The translations under genes were made by a program, and so were the position numbers. Below the pieces are notes generated by a model, which saw only the letters and a list, made by a program, of their open reading frames with translations, was not told the origin of the DNA and ran no database searches. A stretch of 30,138 bases of DNA from Coriobacteriia bacterium. GTDB lineage: Bacteria; Actinomycetota; Coriobacteriia; Anaerosomatales; PALSA-660. The first letter of the stretch is position 1. Each line of letters opens with the position of its first letter. The DNA lies in NCBI GenBank assembly GCA_030652345.1, contig JAUSAU010000069.1, positions 1-30,138 of the forward strand, in the 5' to 3' direction. Positions 6,526 through 13,899 of the stretch are shown here, one piece after another.

Positions 6526-7868
6526 GACCTGTGACTCCTTCCGGCGGCGCGAGCGGCGGTGAGTGCCGCGAGTGCGTCGATGGTCCCGTCGAGGGCGTCG
6601 CCGCCCACATGCACGGGGACGTTGTCGGCGAGCACGGTCGGCACGCCTGCCTCCTCGCCCGCCATCGCCACGACGTCGATCGCGGCGGCCTTGAGCTCGG
6701 TGACGAGCGTGTCGAACGATCCTGCCGCTGCGGCGAGGTCCTCGCGCAGCCGCGCGCGGTCCGAAAGGTGCGGGCTTGCGGCGATGACGGTGCAACCGGA
6801 CTCGGCCTGGAGATGCGCGACGAGAGAGGGCAGCAGCGCGGCGGGCGCCGTCGTGGCGTAGAAGACGGTGCGGCCCGCCACCGGTTCGATCGGCCGCGGC
6901 CGCAGGGTGACGAGCGAGAGCGGGACGTCCGGGCGCTCGGCGCGCACGGCGGCGACGAGCGCCTCGACCTGCGCGGGTGTCACGAGCGGCTCCTCCGCGC
7001 CCGAGATGACCACCGCGTCGGCCTCGGCGACTCGGAGGGGCCCGAAGTAGTCGCGTGCGTACGACGGCCCCTGGGCGGCGCCGATCACGAGCAGTGTGGC
7101 GTCGGCGGCCACGGGCGGGATCGCCGCGCCCGAGCCCTCGAGCACGATCAGGCCCTTGCCCAGTCCGTCCGCGAGCCGGGCACCCTCGGGAACGTTGCTG
7201 AAGAACGTCGAGCCCGCCATCCCGCCGCCGCAGCGGCGGCAGCCGACCGTGGTCACGCGGCTCATGACCGCGTCCTCGTAGTTGTCGGAGCTCGCATGCC
7301 GGCCCTGCCGGGCGAACCCGAGCAGGTCGGCGGTCGTGAGCGCGATCTCGTCGCCGCGCAGCAGCTCCGGCTCGGCGGGGCCCCCGCGGCCCATGGCGAG
7401 CACAACGAGATCGGTCCCGCCGGCGGTCAGATGGCGCGCCAGGTACGCCGAGATGGCGGTCTTGCCGACGCGCTTGCCCGTGCCGGTGATCGCGAGTGCG
7501 GGCGTGCGGGTGATCAGCGCGCGGTCCGGCGGGCGGAACGAGAAGTCGGCGCCGCGGTACTCGACGCCGCGAGCGAGCGCCACACTCGCGAGCCGGAAGC
7601 GGTCCGCGCTCGTGAGCACGGGCTCGTCGGAGAGGTCGAACACCGCCTCGGGCCGGTAGTGCTCGATGGCCTCGTCGAGTGCAGCCGCGGGTGTCTCGCC
7701 GCGCACGACCGGCACGCCATACGTGTCGGCGGCACCCGCCGAGCCCACCTTCTCGGTCCCTCCCGCGAAGACCGCCGCGAGGACTTCGTGTTCGCACGCG
7801 AGCGAGGAGAGCGCAAAGCGGACGACCGGCGGGTAGTGCTCGCCGTCGATGAGCGCCAGCACCCTCAC
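6522..7868 (-). CDS. cpgS: Cyclic 2,3-diphosphoglycerate synthetase
   Basis: A 448-residue enzyme matching cDPG synthetase, which uses ATP to close 2,3-bisphosphoglycerate into its cyclic diphosphate. The N-terminal part (VRVLALIDGEHYPP, 1-14) is the family start; a P-loop GTGKRVGKT lies at 129-137, followed by AMGRGGPAEPELL, a CxxC pair (C210, C213) with GGG, VLEGSGAAIPPV and YFGPLRVAEADAVVISG. The length fits archaeal members. The start is GTG at 7868, overlapping the phosphoesterase stop in GTGA and preceded by GGAGGG. cDPG is known as a thermoprotectant and phosphate/energy store in methanogens such as Methanothermus; in a bacterium its role would have to be inferred. The family call is good; product accumulation is untested. 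Confidence 0.9.
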   Translation of the reverse strand: MRVLALIDGEHYPPVVRFALSSLACEHEVLAAVFAGGTEKVGSAGAADTYGVPVVRGETPAAALDEAIEHYRPEAVFDLSDEPVLTSADRFRLASVALARGVEYRGADFSFRPPDRALITRTPALAITGTGKRVGKTAISAYLARHLTAGGTDLVVLAMGRGGPAEPELLRGDEIALTTADLLGFARQGRHASSDNYEDAVMSRVTTVGCRRCGGGMAGSTFFSNVPEGARLADGLGKGLIVLEGSGAAIPPVAADATLLVIGAAQGPSYARDYFGPLRVAEADAVVISGAEEPLVTPAQVEALVAAVRAERPDVPLSLVTLRPRPIEPVAGRTVFYATTAPAALLPSLVAHLQAESGCTVIAASPHLSDRARLREDLAAAAGSFDTLVTELKAAAIDVVAMAGEEAGVPTVLADNVPVHVGGDALDGTIDALAALTAARAAGRSHRS

Positions 7869-8665
7869 GAGAGGCCCTCCCCCGTGAACTCTTCCGTGGG
7901 CCGCCAGCGGCACTCGTGCCGGTGCGCCTTGCGGAAGTCGGCGACGACCTCACGGCGACCGAACGGATAGCTCAGCGTGACCTTCACCCGGTCCGGGTAG
8001 ACCTCGACGATGTTGTAGCAGGGCTGTTCACGCCCCCGCAGGCGCACCGAGCATGCCGTTCCGGCGTTCACGATGAACATGTCCTCGAGCCGCCACACGT
8101 TCGGGACGTGCTTGTGCCCGCACAGCACGAGGTCCACGCCGTTCGAGCTGAGTACGCGGAGCAGGTCGCCGGCGTCGAGCACGATGTTGCGCTCGCGGCC
8201 CGTTCCCGGGACCGGCACCAGGTGGTGGTGGATGCACAGTATCTTGAACTCACCGGGGTCGGCGAAGCGCTCCTCGATCCATCGGTAGCGCTCGCGGCCG
8301 ACCCGCCCGCTGTCGAGGTCGGGCTCCGACGAGTCGACGCCCAGTATGCGCACGCCGTCGAGCACCATCTCGCTGTCGCGCCGTCCGAACAGCTCTTCGA
8401 AGTGCACCTCGCCGACGTTGCGCGCGTCGTGGTTGCCCGGGACGACGAGCACGCGCTCGCACTCGATCCCGTCGATGAGCTCCCGCGCGGTGAGGAAGTC
8501 GTCATGGAAGCCCATATCCGTGAGGTCACCGGTGATGGCCACCACGTCGGGACGCAACTCGTTGACCTCGCGCACGACCTCGCGCGCCAGTTCTGGGCGG
8601 TAGTAGATCGAACCGCAGTGCAGGTCCGAGATCTGCGCGATGACGACCGGCTTCGTGTCTGACAT
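7865..8665 (-). CDS. Calcineurin-like (CpdA-type) phosphoesterase
   Basis: A 266-residue cytoplasmic metallophosphoesterase of the calcineurin/class III cyclic nucleotide phosphodiesterase type. The metal-binding motifs are complete: D14 and H16 (SDLHCG), D47 (GDLTD), N78-H79 (GNHD), a His cluster at 146-148 and G-H-K-H (183-186). No signal peptide or membrane segment is visible. The ATG at 8665 has AGAGG upstream and gives the family N-terminus. The gene overlaps cDPG synthetase by four bases. Relatives cleave cAMP, other phosphodiesters or phosphomonoesters; context makes cDPG or 2,3-bisphosphoglycerate a reasonable candidate substrate, so it may recycle what the next two genes make. That is inference only. 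Confidence 0.85.
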   Translation of the reverse strand: MSDTKPVVIAQISDLHCGSIYYRPELAREVVREVNELRPDVVAITGDLTDMGFHDDFLTARELIDGIECERVLVVPGNHDARNVGEVHFEELFGRRDSEMVLDGVRILGVDSSEPDLDSGRVGRERYRWIEERFADPGEFKILCIHHHLVPVPGTGRERNIVLDAGDLLRVLSSNGVDLVLCGHKHVPNVWRLEDMFIVNAGTACSVRLRGREQPCYNIVEVYPDRVKVTLSYPFGRREVVADFRKAHRHECRWRPTEEFTGEGLS

Positions 8666-8724
8666 GACTGCGGTCCTCTCGTCTCCCGGCGGGATCGGCG
8701 TGTGCGTAGGGGGTCGCGTGCGGG

Positions 8725-9741
8725 CTAGCGCATCGTCGGCCGCGCCGGCAGCAGGTTCGGCGCGGTGGCCCCGATGGCTCCGAGGCGATCCACGGCGGAG
8801 GTCAATTGCGACAGCAGCGTGCCGAGCGACTCGTCGCGATAGCTGATGATGCGCGGCTCGCCTTCGATCTTGCCGAGCTTGCCGGCGCGCGCCACCGCGT
8901 CCGAGTAGTTCCCGACGGTGTCCATCAGACCGAGTTGCTTGGCGCGGCTGCCCGGCCACGCCCAGCCCGTCGCGAGCTTGCGGACGTCGGCCTCACTCAT
9001 CTTCCTACCCTTCGCGACGACCGAGATGAAGTCGTGGTAGACGAGTTTGACGTCCGCCTCGAGCATCGCGGTCTCGGTCGCGGTCAGCGAGCGCCACGGA
9101 GATCCGGCGTCCTTGAACTCGCCCTCGTGGATCGAGATGAACTTCACGCCGAGCTTCTTGGCGAGCTCGGAGTAGTCGCCGACTTGCATGATGACCCCGA
9201 TCGAACCGATGTCCGACGAGTTCGTGCCCATGATCTCGTCGCACTGCGAGGCGATCATGTAGGCGCCCGATGCGCAGACGTCGCCCACGCTCGCGATGAT
9301 CGGCTTCTTGACGCGCGCGACCTCCATGGCGATCTCGGCCGAGGCCGAGGCGGTACCGCCCGGGGAGTCGATGCGCAGGATGATCGCTTTGACGGACTCG
9401 TCGTTCTCCGCCTTCTTGAGCTGCCCGATGATGCCCTCGGGGGTGACCGAACCCGCTGAGCCGAGGCCCGCGGCGCTCACACCCGAGATCTGCTGATCGA
9501 TGTAGATGACCGCGACGGCATCCCTGCTGCCCGAGAACGGTTCGTCCGGCGAGGACGAGGCTGCAAGCGCGATGAAGCTCGCGAAGCAGCACGAGAGCAG
9601 CGCCATCACAGCGACGACGATGCCGACGATCCACCAGGTGCGGCGCTTCCTCGGCGGCGCGGCGACCGGATCGGAAGCCGGCAATGCCGCTTCAGGGACG
9701 TCGGCCTCGGTCGCGTCGGTGAGCAGTTCGTCGGAGGCCAT
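8725..9741 (-). CDS. sppA: Signal peptide peptidase SppA-type serine protease
   Basis: A 338-residue membrane-anchored S49 protease that degrades leftover signal peptides. It has one N-terminal membrane segment (about 36-61, WWIVGIVVAVMALLSC...) after a short acidic cytoplasmic tail, then the ClpP-like fold with RIDSPGG, the nucleophile Ser in CASGAYMIAS and the general-base Lys in GEFKDAGSPWR. The size is that of the short Bacillus-type SppA, not the double-length E. coli form. An AGAGGAAGGA ribosome site precedes the ATG at 9741, 15 bases after the thrB stop; 59 bases separate it from the phosphoesterase gene. The last 30 residues are not conserved family sequence as far as can be seen. Confidence 0.93.
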   Translation of the reverse strand: MASDELLTDATEADVPEAALPASDPVAAPPRKRRTWWIVGIVVAVMALLSCCFASFIALAASSSPDEPFSGSRDAVAVIYIDQQISGVSAAGLGSAGSVTPEGIIGQLKKAENDESVKAIILRIDSPGGTASASAEIAMEVARVKKPIIASVGDVCASGAYMIASQCDEIMGTNSSDIGSIGVIMQVGDYSELAKKLGVKFISIHEGEFKDAGSPWRSLTATETAMLEADVKLVYHDFISVVAKGRKMSEADVRKLATGWAWPGSRAKQLGLMDTVGNYSDAVARAGKLGKIEGEPRIISYRDESLGTLLSQLTSAVDRLGAIGATAPNLLPARPTMR

Positions 9742-9756
9742 GGTGCGGTCCTTCCT

Positions 9757-10686
9757 CTACTTGTCGATGAGAACGGCGCCCGCGCGGTCGAGTGCGACCA
9801 CGGCCGGCGTCCGGCGTCCTTCGTGTCCGGTCAGCAACTCGGCTGCGCGCGAGGCGACCTCCGCGGCGCGTGCGAGCGCCTCGGCGTCGTCGGCGCCCGC
9901 CACGAGCCCGATGACCGTGGGGCCGGCGCCGGAGAGCGCAGCGCCGTCGGCGCCCGCTTGCAGCAGAGCCTCGCGGACCACGGTCAGGTCGGTGACGGCC
10001 GCTGCCCGGTACGGCTCGTGGAGGCGGTCGTTCATGCCGGCACCGATGAGATCGGCACGGCCGAGCGCGATACCCGTGGCGAGCAGCCCGGCACGCCCGG
10101 CGTCGAACGCGGCGTCACCGTGCGGCACCTCCAGCGGCAGCAGAGCGCGCGCCGCCTTGGTGGACAGCGGGGCGTCGCTCACGACGCACACCGCGGCGAT
10201 GCCGCCCGGGGGCGCCACGCGCGCGGCGCGCGGGCCGTCCTCCTCCTGCCAGCAGATGGTGAACGCGCCGTAGAGCGCGGCCGCGACGTTGTCGGGGTGT
10301 CCCTCGAGACGCGCCGCCATGCGGAAGATGTCGTCGGTGGAGAACGGCCGCGAGAGCAGCTCGTTGGCGGCCACGAGTCCGCCGACGATCGCCGCCGACG
10401 AGGAGCCGAGGCCCTTGCCGAGCGGGATGCCGTTGTCGCACGTGATGGAGGCGGACCTGCCGCGCTCGCCCGCCTCCGCGAAGAGGTGCGCCATGGCCGA
10501 CGCGACGCGGTTCTCGGCATCGAGCGACACCATATCGGCGCCCTCGCCGGTCACACTGACGCCCCAGCCCCCGGCCGAGAACGCGGCGCTGACGGTGTTG
10601 TGCATCGCGAGCGCGAGCCCGAACGCGTCGTATCCCGACCCGAGGTTGGCGGTGGAGGCCGGTACCTTGACGGTGACGGACACCAC
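9757..10686 (-). CDS. thrB: Homoserine kinase
   Basis: A 309-residue GHMP-family kinase that phosphorylates homoserine with ATP, the step before threonine synthase. The N-terminal PASTANLGSGYDAFGLAL and the ATP-binding PLGKGLGSSSAA (about 88-99) are diagnostic, with the late GAALSGAGPTVIGL motif. It starts at GTG (10686, or a second GTG three bases on) with GGAG upstream, four bases after the hom stop codon. Threonine synthase (thrC), usually between hom and thrB in actinobacteria, is absent here and must be encoded elsewhere. Feedback control by threonine is typical of the family. Confidence 0.95.
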   Translation of the reverse strand: MVSVTVKVPASTANLGSGYDAFGLALAMHNTVSAAFSAGGWGVSVTGEGADMVSLDAENRVASAMAHLFAEAGERGRSASITCDNGIPLGKGLGSSSAAIVGGLVAANELLSRPFSTDDIFRMAARLEGHPDNVAAALYGAFTICWQEEDGPRAARVAPPGGIAAVCVVSDAPLSTKAARALLPLEVPHGDAAFDAGRAGLLATGIALGRADLIGAGMNDRLHEPYRAAAVTDLTVVREALLQAGADGAALSGAGPTVIGLVAGADDAEALARAAEVASRAAELLTGHEGRRTPAVVALDRAGAVLIDK

Positions 10687-10690
10687 AGGC

Positions 10691-11980
10691 CTAGAGCTCC
10701 TCGACGCGGATCACAGCGGCGACCTCGGTGACCACATCCAGAGCGGCGATCTCGGCCAGCGCGGCGCGCACGGAGCCCTCGGCCGCAAGGTGGGTGACGT
10801 AGACGATCTCGGCGTCGCCCGACTCGCAGACGCGCTTCTGGATGACCGAGGCGATCGACACACCATGCTCGCCGAACTTCGAGGCGACGGCCGCGAGCAC
10901 GCCGGGGCGGTCGGCCACGGCGAATCGGATGAAGTAGCCGGTCTCGAGCTCCGCGATGTCACGCACCTCGAGCTGCTCGTTGCAGGTGCAGCCGACGAGT
11001 CCGAGGCAGCCTGAGCTGATGTGGCGCGCCGTCTCGATGACGTCGCCCACGACCGCGGAGGCGGCCGGCAGCGAGCCGGCGCCCTCGCCGAAGAACATGG
11101 TCTCGCCCACGGCGTCGCCGGTGACGTAGATGGCGTTGTAGACGCCGTTCACGCCGGCGAGCGGGTGGCTCGTGGGAATCATGGTCGGGTGCACGCGGAT
11201 GTCGATACCGCCCCCGGTGCGGTTCGCGATGGCCATGAGCTTGATGGCGTAGCCCATCTCCGCGGCGTAGGCGATGTCGATCGGCGTGATCGGGCGGATG
11301 CCCTCGACGGGCACCTTGTCGACCGTCACGCGCGAGTTGAACGCGATCGAGGCGAGGATGGCGATCTTGGCCGCCGCGTCGTGTCCGTCGACGTCCGCGG
11401 TCGGATCGGCTTCGGCGAAGCCCTTCGCCTGCGCCTCGGCGAGTGCGGTGGCGTAGTCGAGGCCGTCGGAGGCCATGCGGGTGAGCATGTAGTTCGTCGT
11501 GCCGTTCACGATGCCCATGACCGACACGATCTCGTTGGAGACGAGCGAGTGCTTGAGCGGGCCGATGATCGGGATGCCGCCGCCCACCGCCGCCTCGAAG
11601 GAGATGTCCACGCCGGCCGCAGCCGCCGCGTCCATGACCTCCTGGCCGCTCGACGCCATGAGCGCCTTGTTCGCTGTGACGACCGACTTGCCGGCGCGCA
11701 GCGCGTCGAGCACGACGGTCTTGGCCACACCGGTGCCGCCGATCAGCTCGATCACGATGTCGAGCGACGGGTCGGCGATGACCTCGGCCGCGTCGGTCGT
11801 GCATGCGTCGGCGGGAAGGCCGAGCTGCTCGAAGCGCTCCGTGGCGCGGTCGGCGAACCGGGCGAGCTCGATGTCCACGCCGGCGCGCCGCGCGAAGTCC
11901 TCGCGGTGGTCGCGGAAGATCTCCATGACGCCGGAACCGACGGTGCCCAGGCCGATGAGGCCGACTCGGATGGTGCGCAT
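10691..11980 (-). CDS. hom: Homoserine dehydrogenase
   Basis: A 429-residue enzyme reducing aspartate semialdehyde to homoserine with NAD(P)H, the branch point to threonine and methionine. Domains in order: Rossmann nucleotide-binding domain (GLIGLGTVGSG, 7-17), ANKAL, catalytic domain with GGGIPIIGPL and GIVNGTTNYMLT, and a C-terminal ACT domain (FIRFAVADRPGVLAAVASKF...) that normally binds threonine for feedback inhibition. The ATG at 11980 has GAAGGGAC upstream; longer frames add unconserved residues. It is the first gene of the apparent operon running to rho and is divergent from the M28 peptidase. The DNA upstream holds TATACT on the minus strand (12080-12075), a possible -10 box. Confidence 0.96.
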   Translation of the reverse strand: MRTIRVGLIGLGTVGSGVMEIFRDHREDFARRAGVDIELARFADRATERFEQLGLPADACTTDAAEVIADPSLDIVIELIGGTGVAKTVVLDALRAGKSVVTANKALMASSGQEVMDAAAAAGVDISFEAAVGGGIPIIGPLKHSLVSNEIVSVMGIVNGTTNYMLTRMASDGLDYATALAEAQAKGFAEADPTADVDGHDAAAKIAILASIAFNSRVTVDKVPVEGIRPITPIDIAYAAEMGYAIKLMAIANRTGGGIDIRVHPTMIPTSHPLAGVNGVYNAIYVTGDAVGETMFFGEGAGSLPAASAVVGDVIETARHISSGCLGLVGCTCNEQLEVRDIAELETGYFIRFAVADRPGVLAAVASKFGEHGVSIASVIQKRVCESGDAEIVYVTHLAAEGSVRAALAEIAALDVVTEVAAVIRVEEL

Positions 11981-12074
11981 GCTCAGCCGTCCCTTCGAGA
12001 GTACGCCGGGATAGTGCGGCGCAGTCGGGGGGTGGAAACGGGAGTGCGTGCGGCGGTCGCCGGACGCGAATGGG

Positions 12075-12080
12075 AGTATA
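12075..12080 (-). promoter_or_regulatory. Possible -10 box for hom
   Basis: TATACT on the minus strand, identical to the -10 box proposed for the helicase gene, about 95 bases before the hom ATG. No good -35 hexamer is seen 16-18 bases further upstream, so this is weak. Confidence 0.3.
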
Positions 12081-12210
12081 CCCCACGCACGGGTGCGCAG
12101 GCGCGGACGGACGGCGGAGGCACGGCTCGTGCACGACAGGGTTTTCCATCCACGTCGCCTTGTGCCAGACTCGCTTCCCGGGACGAATCCGCCTGAATGG
12201 AGAACGCCGC

Positions 12211-13260
12211 ATGACGACGCCGGACGGCAAGCGCCGCCAACCGAGGGCCGCATGGGTCCTGCCGCTGGTCGCCGTGGTCTCAGCGCTCGCGATCGTCGCG
12301 GCCGGCACGGTCGGCGCCTTCGCGCTCTCCCGCCCCGTCGTCGCACCGACTCGCGTGTCGGACGCGCCACTGCCGCGGACCGCGTGCCCCTCCAACCTCG
12401 CCGCGCTGTGCGCCGCCACCCGCGAGCCGACCCCGACGCCCGACCCGGCGCTCGCGTTCGACGCCGCGCGTGCGCTCGCCCACGTCCGCACGCTCGCGGC
12501 GATGGGCGCCCGCGCGGGTGGCTCGATCGTCGAGAGCCGCGCCGTCGGGTACGTACGCGCGCAGCTTACGGCCATGGGCTACGAGTCGCGCATCGAGACG
12601 GTGCCGCTTCCCGGCGGCAAGGACACGCACAACGTCGTCGCGATGAAGCAGGGCAGCGGACCCGGCGTGGTCGTCATCGGTGCACACCTCGACTCGAAGA
12701 AGCCCTCACCCGGCGCAAACGACAACGCATCGGGCGTCGGCGTCATGCTCGAACTCGCACGTGTCATGAAGACCCGCCCGGCCTCGGCGTCGATCGAGTT
12801 CGTCGCGTTCGGCTGCGAGGAGACGATGTTCGCGGGCAGCACCGAGCACCACTTCGGCTCGCGCGCGCACGCTGCCGCACTGCGCTCGGCGCGGTCCGAC
12901 GACCGCATCGCGATGTTCTCGGTCGACATGGTCGGCGTCGGATCCACGTTCGCGGTCCGAACGATGGACAAGGGACCGCAGGGCATGCGGCGCGAACTCC
13001 TGGCGTACGCCAAGAAGACGAAGGTCAAGCTGACCTACGTCAAGGACACCGCGAAGACCGGTTCGAGTGACCACGAGGCGTTCGAACTTGCCGGTGAACC
13101 CGCCGTATGGCTCCAGTGGCGCGAGGACCCGAACTACCACACCGTGCGCGACACGGCGTCCCGCCTCGTGAAGGCGAAGGTCGCCGCTGCCGGCAAGCTC
13201 ATCGCCGGCTTCCTCGACGGCGTGGACGACGCGCGCATCGCCGACTGGTACGTGCGCTAG
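12211..13260 (+). CDS. Membrane-anchored M28-family metallopeptidase
   Basis: A 349-residue predicted zinc aminopeptidase of family M28. It has a basic N-terminus and one membrane segment (about 14-40; signal anchor or signal peptide), a Pro/Thr linker, then the peptidase domain from about residue 85. The di-zinc ligands can be read off: H159 (AHLDS), D171 (NDNASG), E203/E204 (CEE), D239 (SVDMVG) and H310 (YHTVRDT). It therefore probably works outside the membrane, trimming peptides for nutrition or remodelling; the substrate is unknown. The ATG has GGAG 8 bases upstream. It lies divergent from hom and 88 bases before a toxin-antitoxin pair, inside what is otherwise the lysA-hom junction of the actinobacterial cluster. 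Confidence 0.9.
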   Translation: MTTPDGKRRQPRAAWVLPLVAVVSALAIVAAGTVGAFALSRPVVAPTRVSDAPLPRTACPSNLAALCAATREPTPTPDPALAFDAARALAHVRTLAAMGARAGGSIVESRAVGYVRAQLTAMGYESRIETVPLPGGKDTHNVVAMKQGSGPGVVVIGAHLDSKKPSPGANDNASGVGVMLELARVMKTRPASASIEFVAFGCEETMFAGSTEHHFGSRAHAAALRSARSDDRIAMFSVDMVGVGSTFAVRTMDKGPQGMRRELLAYAKKTKVKLTYVKDTAKTGSSDHEAFELAGEPAVWLQWREDPNYHTVRDTASRLVKAKVAAAGKLIAGFLDGVDDARIADWYVR

Positions 13261-13296
13261 GGACCAAGCTCGCTCGGCGACGGCGCTCCTCCCTGC

Positions 13297-13317
13297 TACA
13301 CTATGTACACGATGTAC
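13297..13317 (+). promoter_or_regulatory. Promoter -10 and candidate operator of the YefM/RelE pair
   Basis: A TACACT -10-like box (13297-13302) is followed by the palindrome GTACA-CGA-TGTAC (13305-13317), which also contains the direct repeat ATGTAC (13303-13308 and 13312-13317). Such a palindrome near the transcription start, just before an antitoxin gene, fits autorepression by the antitoxin-toxin complex. Confidence 0.5.
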
Positions 13318-13348
13318 GTTGTGGAGCGATACGGACGGAGCGAACGCG

Positions 13349-13612
13349 ATGACCAAGGTGAGTGTCGCCGAGGCACGGCGCGATCTGGCCGAGATCCTCA
13401 ACCGCGTCTCCTACAGCAAGGAGCGCGTCGTCATCTCCCGCCACGAGACGGATGTCGCCGCCCTCATCTCGATGGACGAACTGCGGCTGCTCGACGCGCT
13501 GATCGAGCGCTGGGAGGACGAGAGCGACGTGGCGGACGCGAAGGTCGCGCTGCTCGAGGCGCGCGAGGACCGCGTCGCCTGGGGCGACATCAAGCGCGAC
13601 CTCGGCCTCTAG
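13349..13612 (+). CDS. Phd/YefM-family antitoxin
   Basis: An 87-residue protein with the Phd/YefM pattern: SVAEARRDLAEILNRV near the N-terminus, then ERVVISRHETDVAALISMDELRLLDALIE (about 35-63), and a charged, probably flexible C-terminus that would wrap the toxin. It should bind the operator just upstream and neutralise the RelE-like protein encoded eight bases downstream. The ATG at 13349 is chosen because GGAG lies 8 bases upstream; an earlier ATG at 13319 would fall inside the likely promoter/operator. Family assignment is good. Confidence 0.88.
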   Translation: MTKVSVAEARRDLAEILNRVSYSKERVVISRHETDVAALISMDELRLLDALIERWEDESDVADAKVALLEAREDRVAWGDIKRDLGL

Positions 13613-13620
13613 GCGCGCTC

Positions 13621-13899
13621 ATGGAGTACCGCATCGAGTTCGCGCCGTCCGCGTCCAAGCAGTTCGCCAAGCTCCCGCGCGAGATGCAGCGCCGGCTCGC
13701 TCCCGTGATCGACGCGCTCGCACTGGACCCGCGGCCCGAGGGCTGCGTCCGCCTCGCGGGGACCGCGGAGCTGTGGCGCGTCCGCGTCGGCGTCTACCGG
13801 GTCGTCTACACGATCGAGGACGACCGTCTGGTCGTCCTCGTCGTGAAAGTCGGGCATCGCCGCGACGTCTGCGGCCCTACCCCACTTCGCACTTCATGA
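13621..13899 (+). CDS. RelE/ParE-family toxin
   Basis: A 92-residue RelE-superfamily protein: YRIEFAPSASKQFAKLPREMQRRL at the N-terminus, GTAELWRVRVGVYRVVYTIEDDRLVVLVVKVGHRRDV in the core, the usual RelE strand pattern with Arg and Tyr residues. It is predicted to be a ribosome-dependent mRNA interferase held in check by the preceding antitoxin. The last 23 bases overlap the end of lysA on the other strand, so the two transcripts are antisense there and the C-terminal CGPTPLRTS is set partly by lysA codons. No terminator is visible between the convergent genes. Confidence 0.88.
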   Translation: MEYRIEFAPSASKQFAKLPREMQRRLAPVIDALALDPRPEGCVRLAGTAELWRVRVGVYRVVYTIEDDRLVVLVVKVGHRRDVCGPTPLRTS

